A stretch of DNA of 64,000 bases from Strix aluco (taxonomy: Eukaryota > Chordata > Aves > Strigiformes > Strigidae), in NCBI RefSeq assembly GCF_031877795.1, contig NC_133971.1, positions 92,022,154 to 92,086,153 of the forward strand. The letters are read 5' to 3'. The notes beneath the pieces were generated by a model. That model saw only the letters and a list, made by a program, of their open reading frames with translations, did not search any database and had not been told where the DNA came from. This document shows positions 12,022 to 23,595 of the stretch, in pieces (the stretch's first letter is position 1; every line of letters starts with the position of its first letter). The translations under genes were made by a program, and so were the position numbers.

Positions 12022-15000
12022 GTAAGCAGAGGGATATGTTTGGGGCTCTCTGGCTCGGAAGAGCAAGCTGGGAACATCTATATTGCCAACAGTATGAGAT
12101 GCAGGGCCATTTTACCTCCTGAAGCAGAGCAGAGGCAGTGTGGTCCAAGCTCACTGCAAACTTCTGGCCTTTTAACCCAAATTTCATTCTCAGGAAGGGA
12201 ATCTCACTGCATCCTCTTGCTATTACCATGGCTGCACACATAATTCAGCACAGGCAAAAGACATCTTTTACACTTAATCAGTTATGTGCCATTAGCATCA
12301 CATTCCTTATAGCAGTGCCCAGAATCACATATCAGGGCTGGGGTCTTAGTCTTGTTTGTAAGTACTTTGGATCAGCAACTGTCTCCTCATCTGCGTGTGG
12401 GCTGACGAAGGGGACTTGACTCTTGATTGTGTGGGCAAAGGCTCTTGTATTACCAGCCTTGGGGGAGCAATAAGCACTGTGGCTGTTACATTGCTATAAA
12501 ACACAAAGCAAGTACTGATCTCAAAGGTTTACTGTCCAGAGAGGAACAATGCATGAGCAGATGGTCCACATTACCCAGAATTATTAGGGACTGGGGGCTT
12601 TGACAGGCTGTGTGAGACTGGGTCGTCTGTCAAGGTTAGGTTCGTTAGCACTACAATTCCAGCTATGGGAAAGAAGAGACAGCCACACATAGCCAGGCTG
12701 TGCACTGGCTATCATTAGTGGAGGATGTGGACTGAGATGCCTCCAGGCAGGGAGGTGAGGAGGCTGGCAGTGTGGTCCCAGCCCCAGGGGATCATCTCCT
12801 ACTGCCTTCTCTTTACTCTAGTGGTCCATGCTTGGTAGACAGCTTTTCTTACTCAATGTCCCAAAAAGGTTTGGCCTCTGCCCACTGGTTATATTTCAGT
12901 ACTTATAGTTAATACTTCTGTCTAAAACCAAGAGCATTGCTGATATATTTCATAGCTCAATGCCAAATATTAGTAATAATTATTCCAGAAAAGTCTGATC
13001 ATTTTTCCCTAAGGAACTCATTCATCTCTGGTTGTAACTTCCTGGCTCCCCAACAATGCACAGCCTGAGAGATGCTTGCGAAGCCACCCTCAACTTGCAC
13101 TCCAGCCTGTTGGGAAGGCTCTCCCAGAGATGCTGAAGAGATGCAGAGTGCTACCTGGACCTTCAGAGATCCTCTGTTTGAGCTACTCTCATCAGAAAGC
13201 AGAACTTGAGCCTTGACTGTAAATACAATGCAGGGAGGGAGAGGGGGAGAGGGCAGTTTTTAGGAATGAGTTGTTGTCCAAATTCAAAAAGTAGTCTAGC
13301 ACTTTATGCTGTGTCTAATTAATAATCTAAACTAATTGAATTAAATTAAAATATTTAAGAAGATAAAAGCTGCATATACATATTGCATGACCATATTGTA
13401 CTTGCAAGCAGCCCCTCTTCCTCATTTATTCTCCTTGCATCATGTTTAACAACGCACCGCAGTACAGAAATGGTTACACCTTTCCCAGAAGCATGGCAAA
13501 GAAAGACCTTAAGTCAATTTGCAGTAGAAGAGCCAGCAGCAAAATGTTACTGCAATGCTGAAGACCCTCCTGTGCCCATGGAGATCTCTAGGGCCACTGT
13601 ACATAGACGCCCTCAGACTGCCTGCCCTCAGCCCCACACACATCCCATCTCCCCCCTCCACTCACCTGAAGTACCCAAGCTTGGTGCCCATTTGCTCTGT
13701 CTGGGTTCAGTAGTCTTCTCTAAAGAGCAATGGCTCTTTGTCCTTTGGAAATGCCTCTTTCTCCTGAGTACAGTCTGAGCTATAATAACTATTCTCTTAA
13801 TTTAGGTTCTTTGGTTCCCAAAGTACTTTTTTAGACACCCTTGACAGTTTGACCTCATCTCCTATGTACAGTGTATCTCCGTGTTCTGGGTCCCTAAAAC
13901 AGCAAAAGTGTTTCCTTTTCATATTTCCCTATCCATGTACAAACTAGTTTCAATCTTTGCCTAAGCCTCTCTCTGCATCTGAATTATACACTAAAAAGGG
14001 ACTATCTCCTCACTAAATTTATAGCAGAATCTTAAGCAATCTACCATGCAAGACCATTCTTTGACCACCATAAATAAACCACTTTTTTATTAATCCTTCC
14101 ATGAACTTTATAGCAGTGCCCAGTCCATCCCTATCAGCTTTTCAAGTGCCAGATGCAAAATATGCTCAGACAGCAATAAATCAGAGACTGGTTTTACAGT
14201 CCTGTTGATACATCGCCTCTGTTCTGTGGCCAGGAAACGACTTGTAGAAATGAGCATGCTTTTCTGAAATGATGCCATATCACCAGCGTTTTTCTTTGAT
14301 CTCCTCCAGATAAGCCCCTAATGGTTCAACTGGTGGACTGGATCTTGCGAGGGACCTCTCAGGTGATGTTTGTCAACAACCCTTTCAGCGGGCTGGTCAT
14401 TTTAGTGGGGCTTTTCATCCAGAGCCCCTGGTGGATGCTCACAGGTTGTACTGGAATGACCGTGTCGACATTAACTGCACTGGCCCTTGGCCAGGACAGG
14501 TAGGTGATACCTCACATCCAGGTACTTCATAAAAATTGATCTTTATGGCATCAGGAACCTGCTGATGGGTCATAGCCCCACATTTGAGTATGTTAGAGAC
14601 AGCAGACCAGCTTTCCTGATGGATGGTTTGGAAGCAGTTAGGTGAGAACAGATCTGTGGTCCAGGAAGAGCTGGCCTGTCCCCATAGTTGGCTGTCTTTG
14701 TGAGACCAGACAGTTATCTCTCTCTGATAGCCACTGTCACAACCATGCAGGTCCTTTGGGTCACAAGGAGTCCCCTAGGTCATCATCATTCAACAGTCTC
14801 CAAACTCTCCCTTTCCACACACCAGTGCAATGCAATATTGCAGCAACCTCACCACTTTTTCATCCTTCCCCTCACCGCTTTTTCATCCCTCCTTACCCTC
14901 CCTTCACCAGGAGCAGGACACGTATAAATTGCATTTCAGTGGGTCCCTGTGACAGGCCATCTCCAGCACAGCTTGCTACCTTGCAAACATTTCTTTCCAT

Positions 15001-18000
15001 CACAGATCAGCCATTGCAGCTGGGCTGCATGGCTATAACGGGATCTTGGTGGGACTGCTCATGGCCGTCTTCTCTGACAAAGGGAAATACTACTGGTGGC
15101 TTCTTCCTCCTGTGGCAGTTATATCAATGGCCTGGTAAGTGCTACTTTTCCTCCTAGGGACAATTCTCAGGAAATGAGGAGTCCTGCTACATACAGCTTA
15201 AACACATTGGAAGTCCCCTCTGCCCAGTCCCCTACATCAGCATCTCCAACCGCGGTGGCGCTGGGAAGAGGCATTCATTGATGCACAGACCTTGTGAGGC
15301 ACGTTGGTAGGAGGTTGAATCCACAGACAGTGCTGATTCTAGCACACAGGCAAAGGACCCCCACTTCAACACTCTGCAAACGGCCCTCATCAGCAGGACA
15401 CACTCAGGGTGGATGTCATCGTGCCCAACACCACAACAACTCTTCCTCAACCAGGTGCTGAACTAATCCGCTGCTCTTCCTCGGGCTGAATTCAATATTC
15501 CCTCTCTCAGATATGCAACCAACAAAATTAATTCCTCCAAGTAACTCCAAATGCCAGACAATGTCCTTTCAGGATTAAATTTACCATTTCTAAATATGAA
15601 CCCTAACAGCACTGCAGAATCTATTTAACAGCCTTAACCAAAATTAATTCAAGACGCACATTTTAATCACTGTTAGCGATAAGATGCAAGTCATTTTTGC
15701 ATTTCACTGCTTTTAAGATCAGTTTTTTTCATATTTTATTTCTTTATTCACTCTCAGCACAGGTCATTTTGTAACAACGTCTCAAAACCCAGGACATGTT
15801 GCAAGAATGTTTATTTTGTCTTGTCTGCCAGAATTCCTTAAGGCCTTTTGTTCAAACATTTCTTCATTCTTTTAGTTCATAAGACTCAAGGCTAGAGCCA
15901 AAAGATTTTAAAATTAGACATTTCAGTGATCTTTTTAACTAATACTTTGAATTTCAGCTTTACAAGTCAGCATTTCTTTAATTGTTTCTCTTTTTTTCTG
16001 ACAAGATGTATAACTGGCAGAAGCTTTGTATTTCAGCACAGAAATTAGGACACCATTTTCACTGAAGTGCTGATTTTCTTTTCCTACAGCTACAAGCAAG
16101 GAAATCTGTAAAGTGCTCTGGGAACCAAATTTGTCATAAAAGAATAGGCTTCATCTGAGATTATGCAGGGAGAACAAAGCATTTTTTCCACTGATAGTAT
16201 CTACACAACAGGACACAAGATGTTGCTTTTCAAATGCCAAATAGTTCGGGTGTTTTTTTCTTATTAGAAACAGCTTAATGACCTTCTAGGACTCAAATGC
16301 AGCTTCTTGAAAAGTTCAAGTCTTTAAATTGAATTTTTGTAAACTGTGCAATGTCCACTGCTACTTGGAGGTTGACCATAAGAGCTATTAAGCTCACTTA
16401 TACCAGAAAAGGTCAGCTGGAAGCAGGAGAACACAGGCCTTTTTCATCAAGGACAGGACCTGGCCATTCACTCTCTTCCACAAGCTTTCTGGCCCCCATA
16501 AAAAACAGATATGATCTTGCCAATATGCTCCCACAAAGTCATTCATGCAGGACACCCACTTCAAGTGGAAATAAAGCAGTCTAGAAATGTCCTGAGGAAA
16601 GTAGATCTGGTGAAGTTTATATCCTGGGTTCTACAGTCAAGAACTTTAGGAAAAGTCACGGTATCTCAAGGTTTGCGTGTTTTTTAGTGTTTGGTCTCTA
16701 AATATTTTAAGGGTCACCCCAAATACTTTATGTGCTAAATGTACTCAATCATGTTTCTTAAGAACTAAGCTCAGTTTTCAGAAGATGCCCTATGATTTTG
16801 GGTGGTACCTGGGCAGCACACAGTAACATCAGTCTCATTGACATATGCAGGAACATCAGTCAAAGTCTGGGTCATGCCTGGCACAATGCCTGTCACAGCT
16901 CTGCTGCAGTGGTCACTTCGTCTTACACTCTGTCAGGCTCCATGTGTCCTAAGAACTCCTCGTTCCCCCAGAATAGTGTTTAAGATAGCAAATATTTTAT
17001 ATCTTTCTTAATGGAAGATTTTCCATCCTCTTTGATCACGTCTTCTGTTTTATTTCTCTTCTAGGGCCATCTTTTGGTATCCTTCAAACTATTTAACACA
17101 CAAAAAGCAAATTACATAATTTCCAACTCTCTCTTGCCTCATCAGGATGGGAGCTTTTTATACCATCCAGAGTGCTCCAAAGTTCTTCATGTGGCATTCC
17201 CAAAATTCTGTTTCCTATTAGATTTTTGTACAGAATAAGAAACCCGTTCACCTTTCTCCATCTGTGCCTAAATACTGTACTGGATGCATTTCTTCATTGA
17301 CTCCCTGAGCTCAGTGTAACTAGCAGAGCCCTTGCACACTAGCCAACTGTCCTGGGAAAAGGATGTGGATTTCATACCCTCCATGAACGGATGGGACAGA
17401 TATTCAAAAAGATGAGCAGCATTCTGCAACTATTTGGCTCAGGCAGACTAATATATTAAGGTATTCACTACCTGATGTTTCTAAAAGGAATGTCATCAGC
17501 TTGCGTTTACCAGAGCTTATGACCAAAGCAGTAGGCCGTTTCACTGCTATAATTGTTATGAACAACTTATACTTGTTTCTCTTCTCTTCTCAGTCCAATT
17601 CTGTCCAGTGCTTTGGGATCCATCTTCAATAAATGGGACCTTCCTGTTTTCACTCTGCCCTTCAATATTGCCGTGACTTTGTACTTGGCAGCCACAGGAC
17701 ACTACAACCCTTTCTTCCCTACAACCCTCATCAAACCTGTAGCATCAATGCCCAATATCACCTGGTCGGCAATCAATGCACCACTGGTAAGCTTCACTCC
17801 AACAAGTTTATGCTATTTCCTTAAAAAGGTGAGCATGAAGGCATTCAGCTCAGGATAACACTTTCACAGGGGTCAGAATGGCTGTATGATACGTACAGCC
17901 AGTAGAAATTCTCAGAAATACATAGTTTGGTTCAGTCCATAGAAGACAGGGCCATGAAAGCCCCACAGACAGTCCTGGCTGATCCAACAGAAAGGCTGAT

Positions 18001-21000
18001 TGAGCTTGAGGGAACAGAGATGCTGAACCTCTGCCTAAAGTTGTACTGCTCCAAAACAAGTCTTGAGTGCTGTCAATACATAAGCACATCTGGAAATGCA
18101 TTCCCACTGTCCAGATGTGGTTAAAAGGATATCAGCAAAACAGTCAGTGACAATATGAAAAGACAGAAAAAACTTCATTATCCTAAAGGGACAGAAACTC
18201 ATTTATAGCCGGTCCCCTCCATTCAGCTCTAGCACTGAAAGGTCACCTTCCCAAAGCAGCATAAGGGTAACTGATATGCTTCATATAATGAACTCAAATC
18301 AACCAGCCCCCCTATAGTATCACTGCCTATGAAGGCTACAGTTTTTCTCCTTCACTGAAGTCACCAAAAAACCCCCAAACCCTCTGCCATCCCCTATCCA
18401 CCATACCGCCATCCCAAAAGAAACAAAAGTCCATCTTGGACTGATGAAGTTCAAACCAAACAATGAATTAACTCTGGTTTGAAGGACATGCGTGCCCACA
18501 TTTCCCAGCAGTCCAACTCAGACGCAGAGTTCCTTTCTTTCCTTTTCAACCAATAGCTTGGACAAAATAACTGCTGTGTCCTTCTGAGTACAGAGATACA
18601 ATAACATGCCCTCTTCTACTGGCTGCTGCAGCTCTTGCAGTCCATCCCAGTCGGTGTTGGTCAAGTGTATGGTTGTGACAACCCCTGGACTGGAGGCATC
18701 ATCCTTGTTGCTTTACTTATCTCCTCCCCGCTTATTTGTTTACATGCTGCAATTGGATCGACAGTGGGAATGTTTGCAGGTAAGAAATATTTACCAGACA
18801 CTTTTGTAACTAGGGTATCTTGACCCAAGCCATTATATGACTCTGTCCAGACTTTACAGCTGTATAGGCTTGGATGTACTTGAGACAACGCTCTCACTTT
18901 TGAAACTGTCTCCATATTTTAAAGGTCTTACTAAAGGTCTGACAACATGGTGAAGGCAAGAACAGAAGCAGATTTTCCTTAAGCTTTGAATTTGTTATAA
19001 GATCTGTAACTCAGGCGGGTGCTTTGTTCCACCTTGCTTAACCCTCCTGCCATTGGATGTGATGAATCCCATGGAGATGATGATAAGAAAACTTAGAGAA
19101 ACAGTTTCAGAACTGATCTCTTGGCACCACAACTGTTTTAGATTACCACGATAAGCAGATGTCTGCCTCAGAGCTGATCAGTCAATGAAAAGAAACAGAC
19201 TTTTCTAGGATGCAGTTCATTCTATCCTGCTGCAGATCTGTAAAAATAGCTAAAAGAATGCCACTCAAAATGGTCTGTCTCTCCACTAACCAGAGAAACC
19301 ATCTTAAGAGAGATGAATCTGACCCTTGAAGTTAGACAAGATTAATGCCACTTATGTAACCAATTGTAATAAAAAAAATATGATGGAATAAGTATAGTCT
19401 GAAACAACAACCTTAGAAAAGCCAGAGTCATCCAACAATAAGCTCTCTGTGCTCTGAAGCACTTTGTACAAGTTGTGAGCTGCCTTATATTTGTGTTTTT
19501 CAATGAAACTATCCACAATTTGTATGGTTAAAAGCATTTGGCAGGTTTTGTACACGTCTGACATTTAATCTAGAAGACAAAGGTTAGGGGAAGTTATCTG
19601 GGAAGAAGCATGGTGATAAAACAAAAGGCAGCAGGAAATTTATTAATCTTAAGAGTGATATGAAGGTGGCCTGTGCACTACATATTGTGCTCTCCTTTTT
19701 ACTGGTACTCCTGAAGCCTATGAGAAATCCTGCAGAAGTACCGGTGAGGTCAGATTTGGAGCAGACCCTCAGCTCCTATCACAGTAGAGAATTTCCACAG
19801 CACTGATGGAGTGACCACCTCCAGTAACTAGACCACATTTAGCAAAGGTCACTAGGAAGAGTTGGAAAACTCTGCTTACTCCCACGAAAGACACTCAGCT
19901 GTGCCTCTGATATTCAAGATAAGGGTATGTATGAGGTTTAAACAGCACATGTGAGCACAGCTTTCTGCAAGAAGAGCACCCAGGTGAGAAGGTCCTCCTA
20001 CACTCTGGCTGGATCCTCCATCTGGTCATCTGGGGGACTAACTACAACACACTCAGTGCATACACAGAAAGTTTTCCTGAAAGAAACCTTAGAGAATTCC
20101 AACCCTAGGGACATTATCTAAGCTCCAAAATAATGAGCTTCATTTGATATCATCCTTTTTCTGTATGTGCTTGTTATGCAAGTGTGAGCATGGTTAGATT
20201 TGTCTAGATGTCATAGGGAAGAGATGACAGATTCCCAGCAAGTAACAGGTCCTCCTGGAGATACCTCTCATACCTGACCTCACAGCCTCGCCTTCTGTCT
20301 TGCAGCACTAAGCATTGCATCACCATTTGACAGCATCTACCTTGGCTTACACAATTACAACTGCGCACTCGCGTGCACTGCGATTGGGGGCATGTTCTAT
20401 GCCCTGACCTGGCAGACTCATTTGCTGTCTCTTGCCTGTGGTATGTATCTTTTACATAAAGGGAAGACAAAACTTTATGCAGTCAGGCAGTCTATGAGTA
20501 GTTCACGTTCAAACTACCACTCTGCTGAAAAACTAGGTACTGTACAAGAGCTATTTCTGGGATGGCATTAGATTTGAGCTTGGTTGTGCAAGCTGCAAGT
20601 GCAGACAGAAAGGCCTTTAGGCTCTGATAACATGGAAACATCTAGAAAGGGTGGAAGTACTGCTTGTGAAAGGAGCACAGGCTATGCCATGAGAAGTTTA
20701 ACAAATTAGCAACTCAACGGATTCATAGAAGCAACCTTTCAATAGCTATATGTATCATTAGAGGAAGAGTGTCATAAGAAGAGAGCTGTTGCACAAGGTC
20801 AGTTTAAAACCCATCTACCCAAAGATCCCATCTTCAACAGCAGCCAAAAACAGACTCTATGGAAAGAGTTTCAGAACAGTGTAGCCTATATAAAATTCCC
20901 ATGAAGATTCACCCAGCTTCCAACCATTTGCATTTCAGTAGTTTTCTGTCCTGTGCAGTTTCTGGATGGCTCAGTAGCTTTCCCTTCCCTGGCTTTGTCC

Positions 21001-23172
21001 TTGGGTGCCTCAGCTCCTGCTTTGCCACCTCTGACATCCTGGGGCCAGGAGGCCCACTGATAACTGCTTGTGGTTTGAAGCCACAGGACAGACACTGGTA
21101 GAAAATTTCGATAATCCCCCACTGCACACAGGTCAAGTCGTGCCAACTGATAAAAGAAATACCACCGTCACTTACTCTTGACCAAACCACACTCTCCATT
21201 CATCAGCCATCTCTACAGAGCAGATAAAAACAAATGTAGTCCACGTGACCAGATGCAGCACTGGGGCATTTTAACTAATTATTGAATTCTAACACTAATC
21301 CTCACATTAGGTAGCTGTGAGGATACTTCACAGTGCATTTGGACAATATTACTATTTCTGATAATTTCTTTGGAAAGGTGAGCAGGGCTTTCCTCACCTT
21401 GAGCTGTCTTTGGTCTTCTTTTTTCAGCATTATTTTGTGCCTACTCAGGAGCAGCTCTTACTAATGCCCTATCAGTGGTAAGTTGGGGGAGGGGTTGTGG
21501 GATTTTTTGTTTGTTTAACTATATTTTGATTTGTTATTATATAACGTTAAGGAAATGCCCCAAAATTCTCCATGTCAGTTTTGATGGCATTGAAGAGAGA
21601 ATGCTGCAGCCAGTGGCAGGTTTTGTACAAATTCTGTGCCAGTTGAAATGTGCACTTGCAGACTCTATAGATGATAATAAGATTTCAAACACCTTTGGAG
21701 GATGTTATCCACAGCAGGACTGTGTATGTACATGTGAATTCCAGGAACAGCATATGGTTTGAGATGCAATACTTAGTTGCAGGTTATATTTTTGAACAAT
21801 TCCCAATGGTGTGAATTTTTACTTACTTCTTCCAAGGTCTTTCTCCCACCCTACCCACAGATATTATTTAAGTTTGATCTGGATAAGAGAAGTAAAATGA
21901 GGGAGAGACTGCTCTCTTAAATACAAAATCATCATATCTTGGATGGATCAAGAGGAGAGATCAAGAAAGAGGTGAAGCCAGAAATGCCAAGCTTTATTTC
22001 TTCTTTAAGATCTGAGAGATTAAAGCAAAACCATATTTTAATAAAACTGATTTAGAAACTTAGAAGAAAGAAAATTTAGAACTAACAGCTTCATGCATTA
22101 AACGTATTCATCTGGCATCTACTCAGTACCATGCAGGTCCCTGCAGATGGGTTGCTTTGTTAAGCACACCTGCTTTTGTGTTACATAAAAAAAAAAAAAA
22201 AAAAAAAAAAAGAACATTGACTGTCTCCTTGTGATCTTGTTTTTGGCAGACTCCAAGCCAGGTCAAGAGGTGGGGTCACAGAGTAGGACTGAGGGTTGGA
22301 TGTAATGCCAGTAACACATGGGCATTGAGGACAGTGAATATGTGTGAATAGTATTCTCATTACATGGCATTTTACAGGACAGTGAGAGTAGGATTTGACT
22401 TATTTGTTAGAGAATTTAGATTTTTATATGTGAGCTGGGTGTCTTGGCTTTCATCACAGTCAGCAGAGCTCTGGAGCCTGATTCAGTTGCTTCAATATTG
22501 TTGCCAAGTGCCATTCTGGCCAACAGCCATATCTCCAAAAGTGTTGAGGTCTCCAATGAGAGATGCCTTACATAGCCCCATACACTTCAGATAAACTAGA
22601 CACCTCTGTGTGAGCCACTGAATTGACATTTGGTAGCAGAGGAGCTTCCCAGAACTCCAGTGACTAACAGGAACCCAGCTCACATGTAGCACCTGCACCT
22701 GGGCAACCTCCTCTGGATCCCAATGGGGGATCCTGTATGGGGGGGTTCAGGAGGCACGTCCTATGTCACACGGTCCTCAGGGAAAGCGCAGGCTCTCCCA
22801 GCTTCTCAAATGCAAGAATATACTAACAGGCAGAAGTAAGCAAAGGAAAATGCCAAAAGAGGTACCCAAAGGCACCTGTCTGTCTGTCCTTTCCCCTTCC
22901 AGCTTGGGCTGCCGCTCTGCACCTGGCCTTTTTGTTTCTCCGCACTTCTTTTTTTGCTGATAAATTCAGACAACCCAGCCATCTACAAAATCCCCCTCTG
23001 CAAAGTCACCTACCCAGAAGACAACCGGATCTACTACCTGAGAATGAGGAGAAGAGCATCAGAGAGCAGGAGAGAAGAGCAGAGACGAAAGGAGCAGAAA
23101 CCCTCCAGCGACTCAAAAATAAACACAGGAGGCACCCCCCTGTGCACCCCCAAAAACCGCCATGCTTACTGA
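11856..23172 (+). CDS. SLC14A2: Urea transporter gene 1 (UT-A/SLC14A2-like), 8 coding exons, 426 aa
   Basis: Facilitative urea channel of the SLC14 family, expected in the plasma membrane. Coding exons are 11856-12021, 14310-14499, 15006-15134, 17594-17786, 18632-18779, 20306-20440, 21428-21477 and 22903-23172, all with GT-AG junctions and an unbroken frame totalling 1281 nt. Two homologous halves are visible: FVNNPFSG (76-83) and SPWWMLTG (94-101) in the first, GCDNPWTGG (240-248) and [13 protein letters not shown] (257-269) in the second, with [11 protein letters not shown] (176-186) between them. A sequon N216-I-T sits in the loop where human UT-B is glycosylated. The C-terminal tail (about 384-426) is longer and more basic than in UT-B (389 aa in human) and contains RRAS ending at S390, a PKA-type consensus. 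Position upstream of a second SLC14 gene on the same strand matches human SLC14A2-SLC14A1. Mammalian UT-A1 has two fused transporter units; this gene has one. Paralogue name is inferred; family is certain. Confidence 0.93.
12022..14309 (+). other. Gene 1 intron 1 (2.3 kb)
   Basis: GT-AG intron, phase 1. No repeat or reading frame of note; a purine-rich run (gggagggagagggggagagg) lies at about 13233. The other gene 1 introns are 506, 2459, 845, 1526, 987 and 1425 bp; besides the poly(A) run in the last one, nothing was recognised in them. Confidence 0.85.
14310..14499 (+). CDS. SLC14A2: Gene 1, coding exon 2 (residues 56-119)
   Basis: 190 nt between a pyrimidine-rich acceptor (ctcctccag) and donor (gacag|gtaggt). 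It encodes the first transmembrane helices and the N-half pore segment: [11 protein letters not shown], then a SPWW-containing helix, ending in GQDR split over the junction. Most UTs have NPWW here; this gene has serine at residue 94. Confidence 0.93.
15006..15134 (+). CDS. SLC14A2: Gene 1, coding exon 3 (residues 119-162)
   Basis: 129 nt between acceptor (ccatcacag) and donor (cctg|gtaagt). It encodes the [18 protein letters not shown] segment, highly conserved in UT-A proteins, followed by a WWLL helix. P153-P154 replaces the usual LP at this position. Confidence 0.93.
17594..17786 (+). CDS. SLC14A2: Gene 1, coding exon 4 (residues 162-226)
   Basis: 193 nt after a strong pyrimidine tract (cttctcttctcag) and before donor (cactg|gtaagc). 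It encodes [11 protein letters not shown], the [10 protein letters not shown] motif and the large extracellular loop with sequon N216-I-T. Ends in phase 0. Confidence 0.94.
18632..18779 (+). CDS. SLC14A2: Gene 1, coding exon 5 (residues 227-276)
   Basis: 148 nt between acceptor (ctgctgcag) and donor (gcag|gtaaga). It encodes [19 protein letters not shown], the C-half pore segment, and [13 protein letters not shown]. These are the most invariant parts of the family. Confidence 0.94.
20306..20440 (+). CDS. SLC14A2: Gene 1, coding exon 6 (residues 276-321)
   Basis: 135 nt between acceptor (gtcttgcag) and donor (ctgtg|gtatgt). It encodes [15 protein letters not shown]. The usual tryptophan of the LW[GS][FY]N motif is replaced by histidine (H291-N-Y-N), a divergence from gene 2, which keeps LWGYN. 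Confidence 0.93.
21428..21477 (+). CDS. SLC14A2: Gene 1, coding exon 7 (residues 321-337)
   Basis: A 50-nt exon found from the pyrimidine-rich acceptor (cttcttttttcag), the phase match with the exons on each side, and the same-sized exon in gene 2. It encodes a short transmembrane piece, [17 protein letters not shown]. Donor is gtg|gtaagt. Confidence 0.9.
22187..22211 (+). repeat. Poly(A) tract, 25 bp
   Basis: Uninterrupted A run inside gene 1 intron 7. No retroposed body was recognised upstream. Confidence 0.95.
22903..23172 (+). CDS. SLC14A2: Gene 1, last coding exon (residues 338-426, stop)
   Basis: 270 nt from acceptor (cccttccag) to TGA at 23170-23172. It encodes the last transmembrane helix ([17 protein letters not shown]), the conserved [13 protein letters not shown] motif, then a charged tail of about 40 residues rich in R, E, K and S with no counterpart in gene 2. 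The RRAS motif ends at S390; mammalian UT-A2 also has an RRAS-type motif near its C-terminus (recalled, not searched). Confidence 0.93.
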   Translation, partial: LGLPLCTWPFCFSALLFLLINSDNPAIYKIPLCKVTYPEDNRIYYLRMRRRASESRREEQRRKEQKPSSDSKINTGGTPLCTPKNRHAY

Positions 23173-23486
23173 TTTCAAATGTCCACAAGTGTACAGTTTC
23201 GGGGCAGTTTTTCAGATGCTAGCTGAGCACACTACGGCCACAAACACCACCTTCAGCAGCAGTCTGCAAGCTGGGGGTTCAACATCCCACACTCCAGAGG
23301 AAACACTATTTGCCCTTGAACTAAGCTTTCCAAAAAGCACTCAGGTAACATAATAATGACTGCCTTACCAAGCCACATGCTGTTAACTTGAAGGTCACCT
23401 CTTATCAATAATAATTATAAGAATAGGCAGAAGAACATTAAAGTTGACAAGAGGCTGTATTTAATTTCAGACATGTAATTTAACAA

Positions 23487-23595
23487 AATAAATATGCTGA
23501 GAAGGCATTGGTATCTAATAATAATAAATAATGTAAGAACTACATCAAGAGCTGCACTTCAAATTAAGAACATGTATATTTGAAAGTGGAATAAA
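23487..23595 (+). promoter_or_regulatory. SLC14A2: Candidate poly(A) signals of gene 1
   Basis: AATAAA occurs at 23487, 23523 and 23590, some 315-420 bases after the stop codon. The last is followed within 40 bases by a T-rich stretch (ccttttgtctcgtc) that suits a cleavage region. This gives a short 3'UTR. Confidence 0.45.

Noticed and set aside
14642-15157. 171-codon frame across intron 2 and exon 3 of gene 1
   Set aside because: Out of frame with the urea transporter exon it overlaps.
20886-20896. TATATAAAA-like TATA box
   Set aside because: Inside gene 1 intron 6 with no following exon or donor that makes sense; chance AT-rich match.
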